From positions 347,701 to 411,700 of the forward strand of contig JAVKHY010000001.1 in the NCBI GenBank assembly GCA_031459765.1: DNA of 64,000 bases. The letters are read 5' to 3'. The stretch is from Armatimonadota bacterium (lineage in GTDB: Bacteria; Sysuimicrobiota; Sysuimicrobiia; Sysuimicrobiales; Kaftiobacteriaceae). The position numbers and the translations under genes were made by a program. The notes under the pieces were generated by a model. It saw only the letters and a list, made by a program, of their open reading frames with translations, had not been told where the DNA came from and did not search any database. Positions 39,567-48,446 of this stretch are shown here, piece after piece (within the stretch, counting starts at the first letter, position 1; every line of letters begins with the position of its first letter).

Positions 39567-41999
39567 TCACGGCCCCCAGGGCAGCGTCGGCATCTCCGGG
39601 ATCGTATCCGAGAATCCTGGGAGCGTCGGCAGCTCAGGATGGGTGGGAGCGTAAGGGAGCGACGGTTCCCGCCATGTGAGGCGGGGATCGAAGCGGGGAG
39701 GGCCGCCTCCGGCCGGCGGTCCATAGATCGGGCCTCGTGGGGGCGCTGGGGCCGGTGCTCCGCCCGGGGGCCCTGGCGGAGAGCCTGCTCCGCCCGCGCC
39801 GCCTCCGGGTTGCGCGGACGACCCCCAACAGGCGATCGTCATCATTCCCAGTCCGACCGCGGCCGCCGTCGCTCCGCCCATCGCCATCTCGAGATCTCCG
39901 CCTCCTCCGCCGTCCGAGAACGCGCGATCGATCCCGACCTTGGCCACATACAGCCCCGCGGCGAGGATTGCCGCGCCGGCGACCACACATCCCAGTTCCT
40001 TGACCCGCTCGGCGTTGACGACCGCGATGGACCGGGTGGACGTGCCGTACTCGGGCGCGGCCTGATGGCCGCCGTCTTCGGTGGCATCCTCGGTCCACCC
40101 CGTCCGCTGGTCGACGCTCCACCAGCCGAGCAACGACGTCCAGTCCTTCGGCCGGCCGTCCGGGATGACGGCCACCTGTCCCCGGCCGAGTACATCGGAC
40201 ACGCGGAGCCGTCCGTCGTCCGTGAAGAGCCCGCTCGGGATTTCTGCCGCGGTCTTGACCAGCCGCGCGGGCACCTTCTGCATGGCGGCCGTCTCGAAGA
40301 GCGCCCCGACGCTCCCGGAGGCCTGTGCCGTTCCGAGGAGCCATCGCTCGGCGGTGTGGTCCAGGACGCCGCTGGCGAGGTGGTCGTAGAACGGCCCGCG
40401 TCGTGTGAACGAGTCGTCCGGAGGCCTCAGCAGGCGGTAGCTCTTGAGCGTCAGGTCCATCGACAGAGAGGCGGCCGCCGGAGAGGCGCGGGGTTGCGCG
40501 CGTGCGACGACGATGGAGGGCGAGTCGATGTACCATAGCGGCCGCGGGGTGAGGAAGGACGAGGGGAGGGCTCCGCGGACCGCGTGGTAGGTTGAAGCGA
40601 TCAGCGCAAGAAGACGGACGACGCCGGTTTCGCTCTGTGGATCGCCGACCTCGGCGGCCATCGCCGAGAGCAGAGCCGGCGGCGTGGAGCCGGTGGCGAT
40701 GCCGATGCCCAGGAACGCATCGAGGGAGGCGAGGATCACTTGGAGGCCCTCGGCGGAGAGGTCCTTCGGAGCGTTGCCGGACTGCCGCGCGGCCGGGCCG
40801 TCGACGTCGAACACGGTATAGGCCGCTGCCCGTTCTCCCGACGGTGTGATGATGCGGAACTTGAGCCACTCTGCGTTGAGCCGATCGCCGCCTCCGCCGA
40901 ACGGATTCAGCACGGGCGCCCGGGCCGGGCCCACGCCGATGAACACGGGCGACGGGAAAGATTCGCCGGTGAGGCGCGTCTCGCCAACCATTAGCACCGG
41001 GATCGACGCGTCGGGCTTGCGCTCGTGGAACATACCGATGGGCACTGCGGCCAGGTCCGCGGCGCGGACGGCGTGTCGAAGTACCGTCCTCACCTCTCGC
41101 CTGCCGTCCTGGAGCATCTCGACCTCCACGCTGATCTCGACGACGGGGAAAACAGCCGTGTCGAGCTCGTCTCTCACGAACTCGGCCGGGACGAGGCTGT
41201 GGCCGTAGGCAACTCCAGGGGAGGTGTCGAGGTCCAGCCAGCGGCCATCGCGCTCCACCTGCACCCAGACGTGCCGCCTGGCCTCCTCTACCGTCCTCGC
41301 CCAGGCGCCGGCATCACCCTCGGGTGGTCCGAACCGCGCCTGGGACAGGGCGTTCCCCAGGAGAAGGAAGTGCTGCAGGGCGCGCCGCGTGATGGTCATC
41401 AGGCCGGAGCCGCTCTTGAACGACGGCTCACGGGCCGGGAATGCGGCACGTACGAGCTGTTCCGCCTGGGCCGGCGAGAGTGCTCCCTGAGCGAAGCGGA
41501 CTCTGTGCCCGGCCGTCCGCAGCATCGCGGCCAGCAGCAGGGCACGATCGAGGGAGTTGCCGGCGCGGGCCAGCAGGGTTCCGCGCGGCCCGCGCACCGC
41601 GCCGGCGTATGGCTCATAGCGGATCTCCGCCTGCACGAAGCCGGCCAGCACCGCCGGGTCCGTGCCGATCTTCGCCTGAGCAGCGCGGACATCCAGCCGC
41701 GAGTAGTCCAGCGAATCCCGCAGCCGGGCCCGCGTGTCCTCGTAGTCCTTTCTGGCTTTCCCAAGGTCTTGAGGCGACGCGTCCGGGGATGCCGCCGGAG
41801 TCGAGTTTGCAGGAGGAGCGGCGGGAACCCCGGGCGAGCCGACAGGGTTCGCCGGACCCCCCGGAAGCGCCGGGGGTTGTCCCGCGGGCGCGGGAGTCTG
41901 CGCAGCGGGACCGGCCGGCCGTGGGGTGCTCTGGGGACTGCATCCCTGCGCGATGAGCGCGAGGACGATCAGGAGAGACGCGACCGGCCCGGCCCTCAC
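39567..41999 (-). CDS. Transglutaminase-like lipoprotein
   Basis: 810 residues. The GTG at 41999 overlaps the TGA of the upstream gene and opens a lipoprotein signal (LLIVLALIAQGC, lipid Cys20) followed by a Pro-rich linker. Residues about 120-250 resemble a transglutaminase-like fold: GNSLDRALLLAAMLRTAGHR, then HVWVQVERDGRWLDLDTSPG, with the His and Asp of the triad. The position of the nucleophilic Cys is Ser (GNS), so catalysis is doubtful. The middle has no recognised domain. The C terminus has two Gly/Ala helices and a Pro/Gly-rich tail. Probably a cell-surface structural or binding protein. Confidence 0.8.
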   Translation of the reverse strand: MRAGPVASLLIVLALIAQGCSPQSTPRPAGPAAQTPAPAGQPPALPGGPANPVGSPGVPAAPPANSTPAASPDASPQDLGKARKDYEDTRARLRDSLDYSRLDVRAAQAKIGTDPAVLAGFVQAEIRYEPYAGAVRGPRGTLLARAGNSLDRALLLAAMLRTAGHRVRFAQGALSPAQAEQLVRAAFPAREPSFKSGSGLMTITRRALQHFLLLGNALSQARFGPPEGDAGAWARTVEEARRHVWVQVERDGRWLDLDTSPGVAYGHSLVPAEFVRDELDTAVFPVVEISVEVEMLQDGRREVRTVLRHAVRAADLAAVPIGMFHERKPDASIPVLMVGETRLTGESFPSPVFIGVGPARAPVLNPFGGGGDRLNAEWLKFRIITPSGERAAAYTVFDVDGPAARQSGNAPKDLSAEGLQVILASLDAFLGIGIATGSTPPALLSAMAAEVGDPQSETGVVRLLALIASTYHAVRGALPSSFLTPRPLWYIDSPSIVVARAQPRASPAAASLSMDLTLKSYRLLRPPDDSFTRRGPFYDHLASGVLDHTAERWLLGTAQASGSVGALFETAAMQKVPARLVKTAAEIPSGLFTDDGRLRVSDVLGRGQVAVIPDGRPKDWTSLLGWWSVDQRTGWTEDATEDGGHQAAPEYGTSTRSIAVVNAERVKELGCVVAGAAILAAGLYVAKVGIDRAFSDGGGGGDLEMAMGGATAAAVGLGMMTIACWGSSAQPGGGAGGAGSPPGPPGGAPAPAPPRGPIYGPPAGGGPPRFDPRLTWREPSLPYAPTHPELPTLPGFSDTIPEMPTLPWGP

Positions 42000-42823
42000 C
42001 GCGGGCCCGCCTTCCGCCGGTCCGCGATCGCCTTGGTCAGCTTGAGCGCAATCGCGCCCCCGGGGACGACCAGGTTCAGCGTCTCCCCGCCGATGTCGAA
42101 GAGGACGTCGCGGTTGAGCACCTTCCGCAGCTTCTCGCCGAAGAGGCTGCCCGCGGCGCGGAACTCGCCCGTCAGCGCGTCCACCTCCGCCACGGCGCGC
42201 TTGCCCTTGCTCTCCCACCTGTACTCGAAGGCGTAGACCGGCCGGTAGTAGAGATTGAGGGCGGGGACGGCGACGGTCTCCTCGAGGACCTTGTCCGCGG
42301 ACGGTGGGTGGAGCACGTCGCCCAGGACGCGGCGGATCACATCGGCGGCGCGCACTTCCGGCGGAACGAGGGCGACATCGTGCCCGATCCCGTCTCCCAC
42401 CGCCTGCGGATCGAACTGCAGGTAACCGCTCAGATCCTTTGCGTCGCTGCTCAACCCGTCCAGGAAGAGCTCGTTCCGCTCCTCGATTAGGCAGTCTTCC
42501 TGCCCGGGCAGCACAATCGTTCCGCCGGACGGCGCGTACGCCTGCCCGGCGATCTCGACGGACTGCACCTCTTTGGCGATCGACACGCGATACTGCGCGC
42601 GGCGCGCGAATCGAAACCGCTTGTGACCGACGGCGTGCCAGAACGGATGGTATCGGAACTCGGAGAGGCCGATCTGGATCTCTTCGCCCTTCGGGCGGAT
42701 GAGCAACTTGGAGAGCGTGCCGAAGACGTTGAACTTCTGCTCCAGCACCCGTTCCCGCGCCTGCTCCGGGGTGAGGCGGGTCGGCAGGAGAAAGATGCCC
42801 TGGTCCGCGATCGTGACCTCCAT
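41996..42823 (-). CDS. Conserved-looking cytoplasmic protein, function unknown
   Basis: 275 residues with no signal peptide. Starts MEVTIADQGIFLLPTRLTPE, contains YRVSIAKEVQSVEIAGQAYA and RPVYAFEYRWESKGKRAVAEVD, then a hydrophobic end (LNLVVPGGAIALKLTKAI). No family recognised. Rich in beta strands by eye, with one Cys. The longer frame upstream (to 43135) lacks protein-like character and would overlap the next gene. Co-directional and overlapping (GTGA) with the transglutaminase-like lipoprotein gene, so a cytoplasmic partner of that protein is plausible. Confidence 0.72.
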   Translation of the reverse strand: MEVTIADQGIFLLPTRLTPEQARERVLEQKFNVFGTLSKLLIRPKGEEIQIGLSEFRYHPFWHAVGHKRFRFARRAQYRVSIAKEVQSVEIAGQAYAPSGGTIVLPGQEDCLIEERNELFLDGLSSDAKDLSGYLQFDPQAVGDGIGHDVALVPPEVRAADVIRRVLGDVLHPPSADKVLEETVAVPALNLYYRPVYAFEYRWESKGKRAVAEVDALTGEFRAAGSLFGEKLRKVLNRDVLFDIGGETLNLVVPGGAIALKLTKAIADRRKAGPR

Positions 42824-42837
42824 CTCCGGGCCTCTGT

Positions 42838-43392
42838 CTACGGCGCGCGCCGCGCCGCCTGGTCGAGCAGAGCCTTCACACGCTGAGGAGCCACCGGCGC
42901 GTTCGACTGGATGGTGACCTCCATGGACAGCGCAAGCCCCCTGCCGATGATGAGGCACCAGGTCTGCTGCACGGTCCCCAGCAGCGGATGCTTCCCGTTT
43001 CGGAAGAGCCGGCATTCCGCCCCGGGGAGCCTGACGGTTTCGATCGCCGCGCCATCCTGTCGGGCCAACGCTTCCTTCGGCGGATACCAGAAGGCGGCGA
43101 GCTGCGGGAGCGGGGCCGCCGCGCGGGTGGCCCACAGCACGACGCCCACATCAGCCTGACCCGCGCGCAGGACCCAGGCGCAGTGGTCCAACACCTCGCC
43201 CTGGAGCGGCGTGCCCTGAGTATCCGTGTCCTCGCCTTCCTGCGCTCCTCGGCTCACTTTCGCGCCGAGCGCGGCCTCGAGATCGGCCGAGGTCAGCAGC
43301 GAGCAGGGTTTGTATTTTGTCGCCGCCGTGCTGGGGACGGGCGCCACCAGGGCCACTGCGGCGATCAGCACCATTGCCACGGCAATCCGCAT
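42838..43392 (-). CDS. Secreted protein, paralogue A of a three-gene tandem family
   Basis: 184 residues. Signal peptide (MRIAVAMVLIAAVALVAPVP, cleavage near STAA), then YKPCSLLTSADLEAALGAKV. This C-xLLT-x-ADLEAALG opening resembles DUF3558-type exported proteins. Four Cys remain after the signal (CSLL, HCAW, ECRL, TWCL), so two disulfides are likely. The two upstream genes have the same design. Function unknown. Confidence 0.75.
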   Translation of the reverse strand: MRIAVAMVLIAAVALVAPVPSTAATKYKPCSLLTSADLEAALGAKVSRGAQEGEDTDTQGTPLQGEVLDHCAWVLRAGQADVGVVLWATRAAAPLPQLAAFWYPPKEALARQDGAAIETVRLPGAECRLFRNGKHPLLGTVQQTWCLIIGRGLALSMEVTIQSNAPVAPQRVKALLDQAARRAP

Positions 43393-43447
43393 CTTCGTTT
43401 CCCCCCTGACATCAGCGCTCTCCGTAGCCTCGATCTGGCCGGCCGTG

Positions 43448-43963
43448 CTAGTTGGGGAGCCTGGCGTAGACGATCGCAGCCAGCTTGAGCGATGCGTCAA
43501 TGTTCGACTTGCCTCCCGTCACGGCGCGGAGGTGCACCCACCAGCGGCCCTTTCCGAACTTCACGGTGATCAGTTCCTTCTTGCCGGGGCCGATGCCGAC
43601 GGGGCCGATCACGTAGTACCCGTTGCTGCCCAAGGACGGCAGGGGCGTGACCTTCCGGTTCTTGTCGAAGAACTCCCGCTGCTGCCGCACGGCGGCGTTT
43701 CCATCCTCCACCGGCCCGAACACCAGGACCTCGGCGTAGTTCTCGGGTCCCTTCATGTAGGCACAGGCCTGCGTGGTGAGCGCGGCGACCTCTTGCTGGG
43801 CCTTCCGGTACCCTGCTCCCAGCGCGCCGGTCACGTCCTGCGCGGTCAACAACCTGCAGGGATCCGGGCGCGCGGGCTGGGCGGTTCCGACTGCGGCCCG
43901 CCAGGCCAGAGCGAGCAGCAGGGTCACACCCACCAACCCCGTGGCGCGGACCACCTTCCTCAT
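43448..43963 (-). CDS. Secreted protein, paralogue B of a three-gene tandem family
   Basis: 171 residues. Signal peptide MRKVVRATGLVGVTLLLALA, then RPDPCRLLTAQDVTGALGAGY, equivalent to the start of its neighbours, and QACAYMKGPE. Two Cys in the mature part. The body ends with ELITVKFGKGRWWVHLRAV and a helix. MRKVV at 43963 is chosen since it opens the signal peptide. Function unknown. Confidence 0.73.
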   Translation of the reverse strand: MRKVVRATGLVGVTLLLALAWRAAVGTAQPARPDPCRLLTAQDVTGALGAGYRKAQQEVAALTTQACAYMKGPENYAEVLVFGPVEDGNAAVRQQREFFDKNRKVTPLPSLGSNGYYVIGPVGIGPGKKELITVKFGKGRWWVHLRAVTGGKSNIDASLKLAAIVYARLPN

Positions 43964-44007
43964 GCTCTCGCCTCGCGTCATGGCAGGGGTGATCATCCTT
44001 CAGGGGA

Positions 44008-44556
44008 TCACGGCAGTCTCGCCGCCACTTTGCCGGCCAGCGCGGCCACCTGCCGGGCGGTCACAGCGGCCGGCCCCACCACCGTCACCGAGAAGGCCAG
44101 GCCCTTGCTCTCCATGAAGCAGCCGGTGCTCGGGCGCGCGGTGGTTTCGCTTGCCGGCGGGACCATGCGCGTGCAGGAGGCGCCCCCGGTCTGCGTGGAT
44201 TCGACCGTCCAGCCCTGCTGCTTCAGCCTGTCGGCCGCTCCGCGCAGCTGAGCCAGACCGTAGTCCCGCTCCTGGGGCGTCCGGGGTGCCCGGATGATGG
44301 CAACGCTGGCCACTCCCCCGGCAAAGACCCAGGTGCAGCTGGACTGGGTCTCGCCGGTATACGGCCCGTTGTTGATGACGACGTCTTGCTCGATCGTGCG
44401 GTCGACCTTCGCATGGACTTCTGCCTCCACTTCCCCGGCCGTCAGCTTCGCGCAGGCATTGTACTTGGTGCCGGCCGCGGCCGGCAGAGGCGGAGCCAGA
44501 GCGCTCAGGATCAGCGCCAGGACAACCAGATCGGCGGATTTCCCCACGGCGATCAC
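44008..44556 (-). CDS. Secreted protein, paralogue C of a three-gene tandem family
   Basis: 182 residues, GTG start. Signal peptide (LVVLALILSALAPPLPAAA), then YNACAKLTAGEVEAEVHAKV, SSCTWVFAGGVASVAIIRAP, GASCTRMV and TGCFMESKG: four Cys spaced like paralogue A. Similar length and layout argue for tandem duplication followed by divergence. Function unknown. Confidence 0.74.
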   Translation of the reverse strand: MIAVGKSADLVVLALILSALAPPLPAAAGTKYNACAKLTAGEVEAEVHAKVDRTIEQDVVINNGPYTGETQSSCTWVFAGGVASVAIIRAPRTPQERDYGLAQLRGAADRLKQQGWTVESTQTGGASCTRMVPPASETTARPSTGCFMESKGLAFSVTVVGPAAVTARQVAALAGKVAARLP

Positions 44557-44565
44557 CCTCCCGAC

Positions 44566-44763
44566 TCAGGTCGTGTCCATTTCCGTTCCGGGGGCCCTTT
44601 CCATGACCAGCCGCCGCAACTCCCCGTCCCGGAACGAGGCGATCTCGGCGGGGGACAGGGCGTAGCCGGCGACGGCGCCGGCGGGGTCCTCCACCAGACG
44701 GGTCCGGAACTCCGCATCCTCTACGGCGCGGGCCAGGACCTCGGCGACGGCTTCCAGACTCAC
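44566..44763 (-). CDS. Small NHLP-leader-like protein (Os1348/Franean1_4349-like)
   Basis: 65 codons from GTG 44763: SLEAVAEVLARAVEDAEFRT, then LVEDPAGAVAGYALSPAEIA and a short acidic tail. The pattern of an amphipathic helix, EFRxRLxEDPAGAxxGYxLSPxEIAxF resembles the nitrile-hydratase-like leader part of small putative peptide precursors such as the Os1348 and Franean1_4349 families. The tail after the leader is only about 15 residues without an evident core peptide, and no modification enzyme is nearby, so it may be a stand-alone protein of that fold. Divergent from the SARP-like regulator. Confidence 0.55.
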   Translation of the reverse strand: MSLEAVAEVLARAVEDAEFRTRLVEDPAGAVAGYALSPAEIASFRDGELRRLVMERAPGTEMDTT

Positions 44764-44897
44764 CGCCTCAGGATGCCAGACCGTTCTGCACAAAACCTTT
44801 ACCAGACGAGCCTCCCGACCGGCCCGACACGGCGGCGGCAGGCTCCAACCGCGCGCCGCGGCGGGAAAAGGTGTATGATGTCGGATCAAAGACCCTG

Positions 44898-47831
44898 ATG
44901 GACGAGAGCTCGCCGCTGCTGCCGCTCATCGGCCGCGAGGCCGAAACCGCGGGCATTCGGGACCTGCTGACCCGCCGCACCACCCGTCTGGTCACCGTGG
45001 TCGGTCCTCCGGGAGTCGGGAAGACCCGGCTGGCGCAGGCCGCATCCGACGGGCTGGAAGGAACCTTTGCGGAGGGACGCGCCTTCGTCGATCTTGCTCC
45101 CGTCGCCGACGCCGCGGGCGTGCTGTCCGCCATTGCCCAGACGCTGCGCCTTCGCGAGGGCGCCGGTTCGACCCCCCTGGACACGCTTCGGGAGCATCTC
45201 GCCGAGCGGCGGCTGCTGCTGGTTCTCGACAACTTCGAACACGTCCTGGCCGCGCGTGGGGAAGTGGCCGGACTCCTCGCCGCCTGCCCCGGACTCAGGG
45301 TGCTCGTCACCAGCCGCGTCCCGTTGAATGTCCGCTGGGAGCAGCGCTATCCCGTGGCGCCGCTCGCCTGTCCGGACCCGCGCCGCGTCTACGACCCGCA
45401 GGACCTGGCGAGCTATCCGGCCGTGGCCCTGTTCGTGGAGCGGGCACGGACGCTGGACCCCGCTTTTGCGCTCGATGCCCGCAACGCGAGGGCGGTGGCC
45501 GCGATCTGCGCCCAGCTCGATGGCCTCCCCCTGGCCATCGAACTGGCGGCGGCGCGCGTGAACGTCCTCTCGCCGCAGGCGATTCTGGAGCGGCTGGGCG
45601 GGGTGCTCGACCTCCTGACCGAGGCGCCGGGGGACGTGCCCGGCCGCCATCGCACGCTCCGCGCCGCCGTGGAGTGGAGCTACCGGCTGCTCAGCCCCGG
45701 AGATCAGCGGCATTTCCGTCAGCTGTCCGTCTTTGCCGGCGGCTTCACGCTTGAGGCGGCCGAGGCCCTCACCGGCGCCGCGCTCGATGCCCTGGTTCCC
45801 CTGGCCAACCACAACCTGCTCTCGCGCGACCAGAACCCCGGTGCCGATGGGCGGTTCCGCATCCTGGAGACGGTGCGGGCGTTCGCCGCGGAGGTCCTGG
45901 CGGCAAGCGGCGAGGAGGAGGATGCGCGGCGCCGCCATGCGGTGTTCTTCTGCGACCTCGCGGAGCGGGCCGAACCGGAGCTCACCGGATCGCGTCAGGC
46001 GGAGTGGCTGTCGCGGCTGGACGCCGATGCGGACAATCTTCTGGCGGCGATGCGGTGGGCCGCCGGGCGGGATCCGTCACGGCTCCTGCGACTCGCCGGA
46101 TCTCTGGCCCGATACTGGCTGCTGCGCGGCCGGCTGTCCGAAGGTCGCCGGTGGTTGGAGGCCGCCGTCGCCGCATCCGAGGGACGCTCCGAGGCGGACC
46201 TGGCGAAAGCCCTCGGCGGCGCGGCGACGCTCATGGTGGAAACGGGGGAATTCGCTCGGGCGGCGGAGGCGGCCGTGCGCAGCCTCGAGATCTGCCGGCG
46301 CCTGGGCGATGAGCGAGGCCAGACCCGGGCGCTGAGCGCCCTGGGAAATGCCCGGCTGCGCCAGGCCCGCTACGATGAGGCCCGGGCGATTCATGAGGAG
46401 GGCCTGGCACTCTTTCAAAAGATGGGGGACCCGCGGGGGACGGCCCAGGCGCTGAACAATCTGGGGGCGATCGCCCGGCTGCAGGGCGACCTGGACAGCG
46501 CCCGGCGGTTCTACGAGGAGAGCCTGCGGCTCAAGCGGGAAGAAGGAAGTCCCTCCCGCGTGGCGCTGGCGTTGAACAACCTCGGCGAGGTGGAACTGGA
46601 CGCCGCGAATGTCGAACGCGCCGAGCTGACCTTGCGCGAGAGCCTGGAGATCTTCGAGAGTGCCGGGGCCCGTGCGTTCGTGGTCGGCGTGCTGGCCAAC
46701 CTCGGACGCGCCTCGCGCCTGGCCGACGATCTGGACACCGCCGAGGAGCGCTACCGACGCAGCCTCGTCCTTTCCGAGGAGACGCAGCAGCGCGCCTACG
46801 TCAGCGAGTGCCTGGAAGGACTGGCCGCCGTCGCCGTGGAGCGGGGGCATCTCGCCGGAGCGGCCTGGCTGCTGGGCGCGGCGACCGCCCTCCGGGACGC
46901 GGCGCAATCCCCGGTGCCCCCGGTGGCCCGGGAGGAGTATGACCGGCTCCTGCAACGGATCCGCTCCGGGGCCGAGTTCGCCGCCGCGTACAGTCGGGGC
47001 TACGCGACCCCCGCCGAGGAGATCATCGCGAAGACGCTGTCCGGAGCCGCCGACGCCGGCGCGCCTGCTTCCAATACGCGGGTGGAGATCAACCTGCTCG
47101 GCCCGTTCCGGTTCCGCGTGGGCGGCGAAGATGTCTCCGACGGCACGTGGGGACGGCCGCGCGCACTGGCCATCCTCCAGTACCTGCTGCTCCGCCGCCC
47201 CCGCCCGGTGCCGGCGGAAGAGCTGGCCGAGGTCTTCTGGCCCGAGGCGCCCTCGGTGGAGCGCACCACCCTCTACGCCACGCTCACGCGTCTGCGAAAC
47301 GGACTGGAGGCCTCCGGCCTCGGCGCGTCCGCGTTGCGGCGGGAGCGAGGAGGCTACCGGATCGACCTGCCGGCGGGCGCCGTCGTGGACTTCGACGCCT
47401 TCAACGCCGCCCTCCGGCCGGGCCCGAGGGAGATGATGGCGGCGGATGCGCTGTCACGCTATGAAGGCGCCCTTCTTCGATACAGCGGAGAGCTGCTCGA
47501 GGATGCGCCGTACGCCGGGTGGGCGGCGCTGGAGCGCGACGCGGTGCGCGCCCGCTGGGTCGAGGCCTGCCTGGCCGTGGCCAGCAGCCACAAACGCGCG
47601 GGACGGGTGGAGCGGGCTCTGGAGTGGTATCAGCGTGCGCTGAGCCGCGATGCCACGCTGGAGGATGCCCACCGCGGGGCGATGCGCTGCTACGCCGGCC
47701 TGGGCCACCGCGATCTGGCGCTGCGCCAGTACGACCGCTGCGTCCGGATCCTGCGGGACGAACTGGACGCGCCGCCCGACGCGGAAACCGTGGCGCTGCG
47801 CGACGCGATCGCCCGGCCCGCAGCGCCGTGA
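44898..47831 (+). CDS. STAND ATPase - TPR regulator with C-terminal SARP-like (wHTH-BTAD) module
   Basis: 977 residues. Residues 15-330 are a P-loop ATPase like AfsR/NB-ARC regulators (Walker A VVGPPGVGKTRL, Walker B LLLVLDNFEH, VTSRVPL, GLPLAIELAAARV, LLSPGDQRHFRQLSVFAGGF). Residues 400-690 are TPR repeats (ALNNLGAIARLQGDLDSAR). The last 260 residues start with an OmpR-type winged helix (INLLGPFRFRVGGED, LAILQYLLLRRPRPVPAEEL, TLYATLTRLRNGLE) and continue as a bacterial transcriptional activation domain. AfsR-type proteins carry this SARP part at the N terminus; here it is C-terminal. Divergent from the secreted-protein genes, so probably their activator. Confidence 0.85.
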   Translation: MDESSPLLPLIGREAETAGIRDLLTRRTTRLVTVVGPPGVGKTRLAQAASDGLEGTFAEGRAFVDLAPVADAAGVLSAIAQTLRLREGAGSTPLDTLREHLAERRLLLVLDNFEHVLAARGEVAGLLAACPGLRVLVTSRVPLNVRWEQRYPVAPLACPDPRRVYDPQDLASYPAVALFVERARTLDPAFALDARNARAVAAICAQLDGLPLAIELAAARVNVLSPQAILERLGGVLDLLTEAPGDVPGRHRTLRAAVEWSYRLLSPGDQRHFRQLSVFAGGFTLEAAEALTGAALDALVPLANHNLLSRDQNPGADGRFRILETVRAFAAEVLAASGEEEDARRRHAVFFCDLAERAEPELTGSRQAEWLSRLDADADNLLAAMRWAAGRDPSRLLRLAGSLARYWLLRGRLSEGRRWLEAAVAASEGRSEADLAKALGGAATLMVETGEFARAAEAAVRSLEICRRLGDERGQTRALSALGNARLRQARYDEARAIHEEGLALFQKMGDPRGTAQALNNLGAIARLQGDLDSARRFYEESLRLKREEGSPSRVALALNNLGEVELDAANVERAELTLRESLEIFESAGARAFVVGVLANLGRASRLADDLDTAEERYRRSLVLSEETQQRAYVSECLEGLAAVAVERGHLAGAAWLLGAATALRDAAQSPVPPVAREEYDRLLQRIRSGAEFAAAYSRGYATPAEEIIAKTLSGAADAGAPASNTRVEINLLGPFRFRVGGEDVSDGTWGRPRALAILQYLLLRRPRPVPAEELAEVFWPEAPSVERTTLYATLTRLRNGLEASGLGASALRRERGGYRIDLPAGAVVDFDAFNAALRPGPREMMAADALSRYEGALLRYSGELLEDAPYAGWAALERDAVRARWVEACLAVASSHKRAGRVERALEWYQRALSRDATLEDAHRGAMRCYAGLGHRDLALRQYDRCVRILRDELDAPPDAETVALRDAIARPAAP

Positions 47832-47851
47832 GCGGGCATCTTCGTCTCGGA

Positions 47852-48442
47852 TCAGTCCTGGAGTAACACCCGGATGTCGTGGGCGACATCCTCCGCCGGG
47901 CCCCCCCAGTTGTAGGACACCCGCAGATAGCCCGTCCGGTCGATGACGTAGATGGCCGGGGGATGGTTGACGACGAGCCGATGGGCGTCGAGCATGTACC
48001 GTTCCGGCACGACGCCAAAACTTTTGTACACCCGGAGGCGTTCCGGTTCCGGGCCGGTCAGCCCGATGAAGTCCGGGTGGAACGACGCCAGATACGTCTT
48101 CAGCCGCGTCGGAGTGTCCCGCCGCGGATCGACGGTGATGAGCGCGACGCGGACGCGTCGGCGTTCCGGGCCCAGAGCATTGTAGGCGCGCTTCAGCGTG
48201 CCCAGCGTCAGCGGGCACAGGTCGAGGCAGGAGGTGAAGCCGAAGGTCAGCACGACCAGGGACCCGCGCTGATCGCGCAGCCGGAAGGGCCGGCCGTGTT
48301 GATCGACGAGGGTGAAGTCAATCACCGGCTCAGGCGGCAGGATGGGGAGGCCGCGGAGCATTCCGTGGGGCGCGGCCCGAGCTGCTCCCCCGCCCCACTC
48401 CAGCAGGAGCGCGCTCAACAGGACAGCAAGGGGGCCTCGCAC
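47852..48442 (-). CDS. SCO1/SenC-family copper chaperone-like protein
   Basis: 196 residues with a signal or anchor segment at the N terminus. Thioredoxin-like SCO fold: the CxxxC copper motif at Cys72/Cys76 (TSCLDLCP) and the third ligand His160 in LVVNHPPAIYVID. Usual function is delivery of copper to the CuA site of oxidase or related copper enzymes. It is the last gene of a minus-strand pair with the cupredoxin/propeller gene, four bases downstream of it. Confidence 0.93.
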   Translation of the reverse strand: MRGPLAVLLSALLLEWGGGAARAAPHGMLRGLPILPPEPVIDFTLVDQHGRPFRLRDQRGSLVVLTFGFTSCLDLCPLTLGTLKRAYNALGPERRRVRVALITVDPRRDTPTRLKTYLASFHPDFIGLTGPEPERLRVYKSFGVVPERYMLDAHRLVVNHPPAIYVIDRTGYLRVSYNWGGPAEDVAHDIRVLLQD

Positions 48443-48446
48443 CTTC

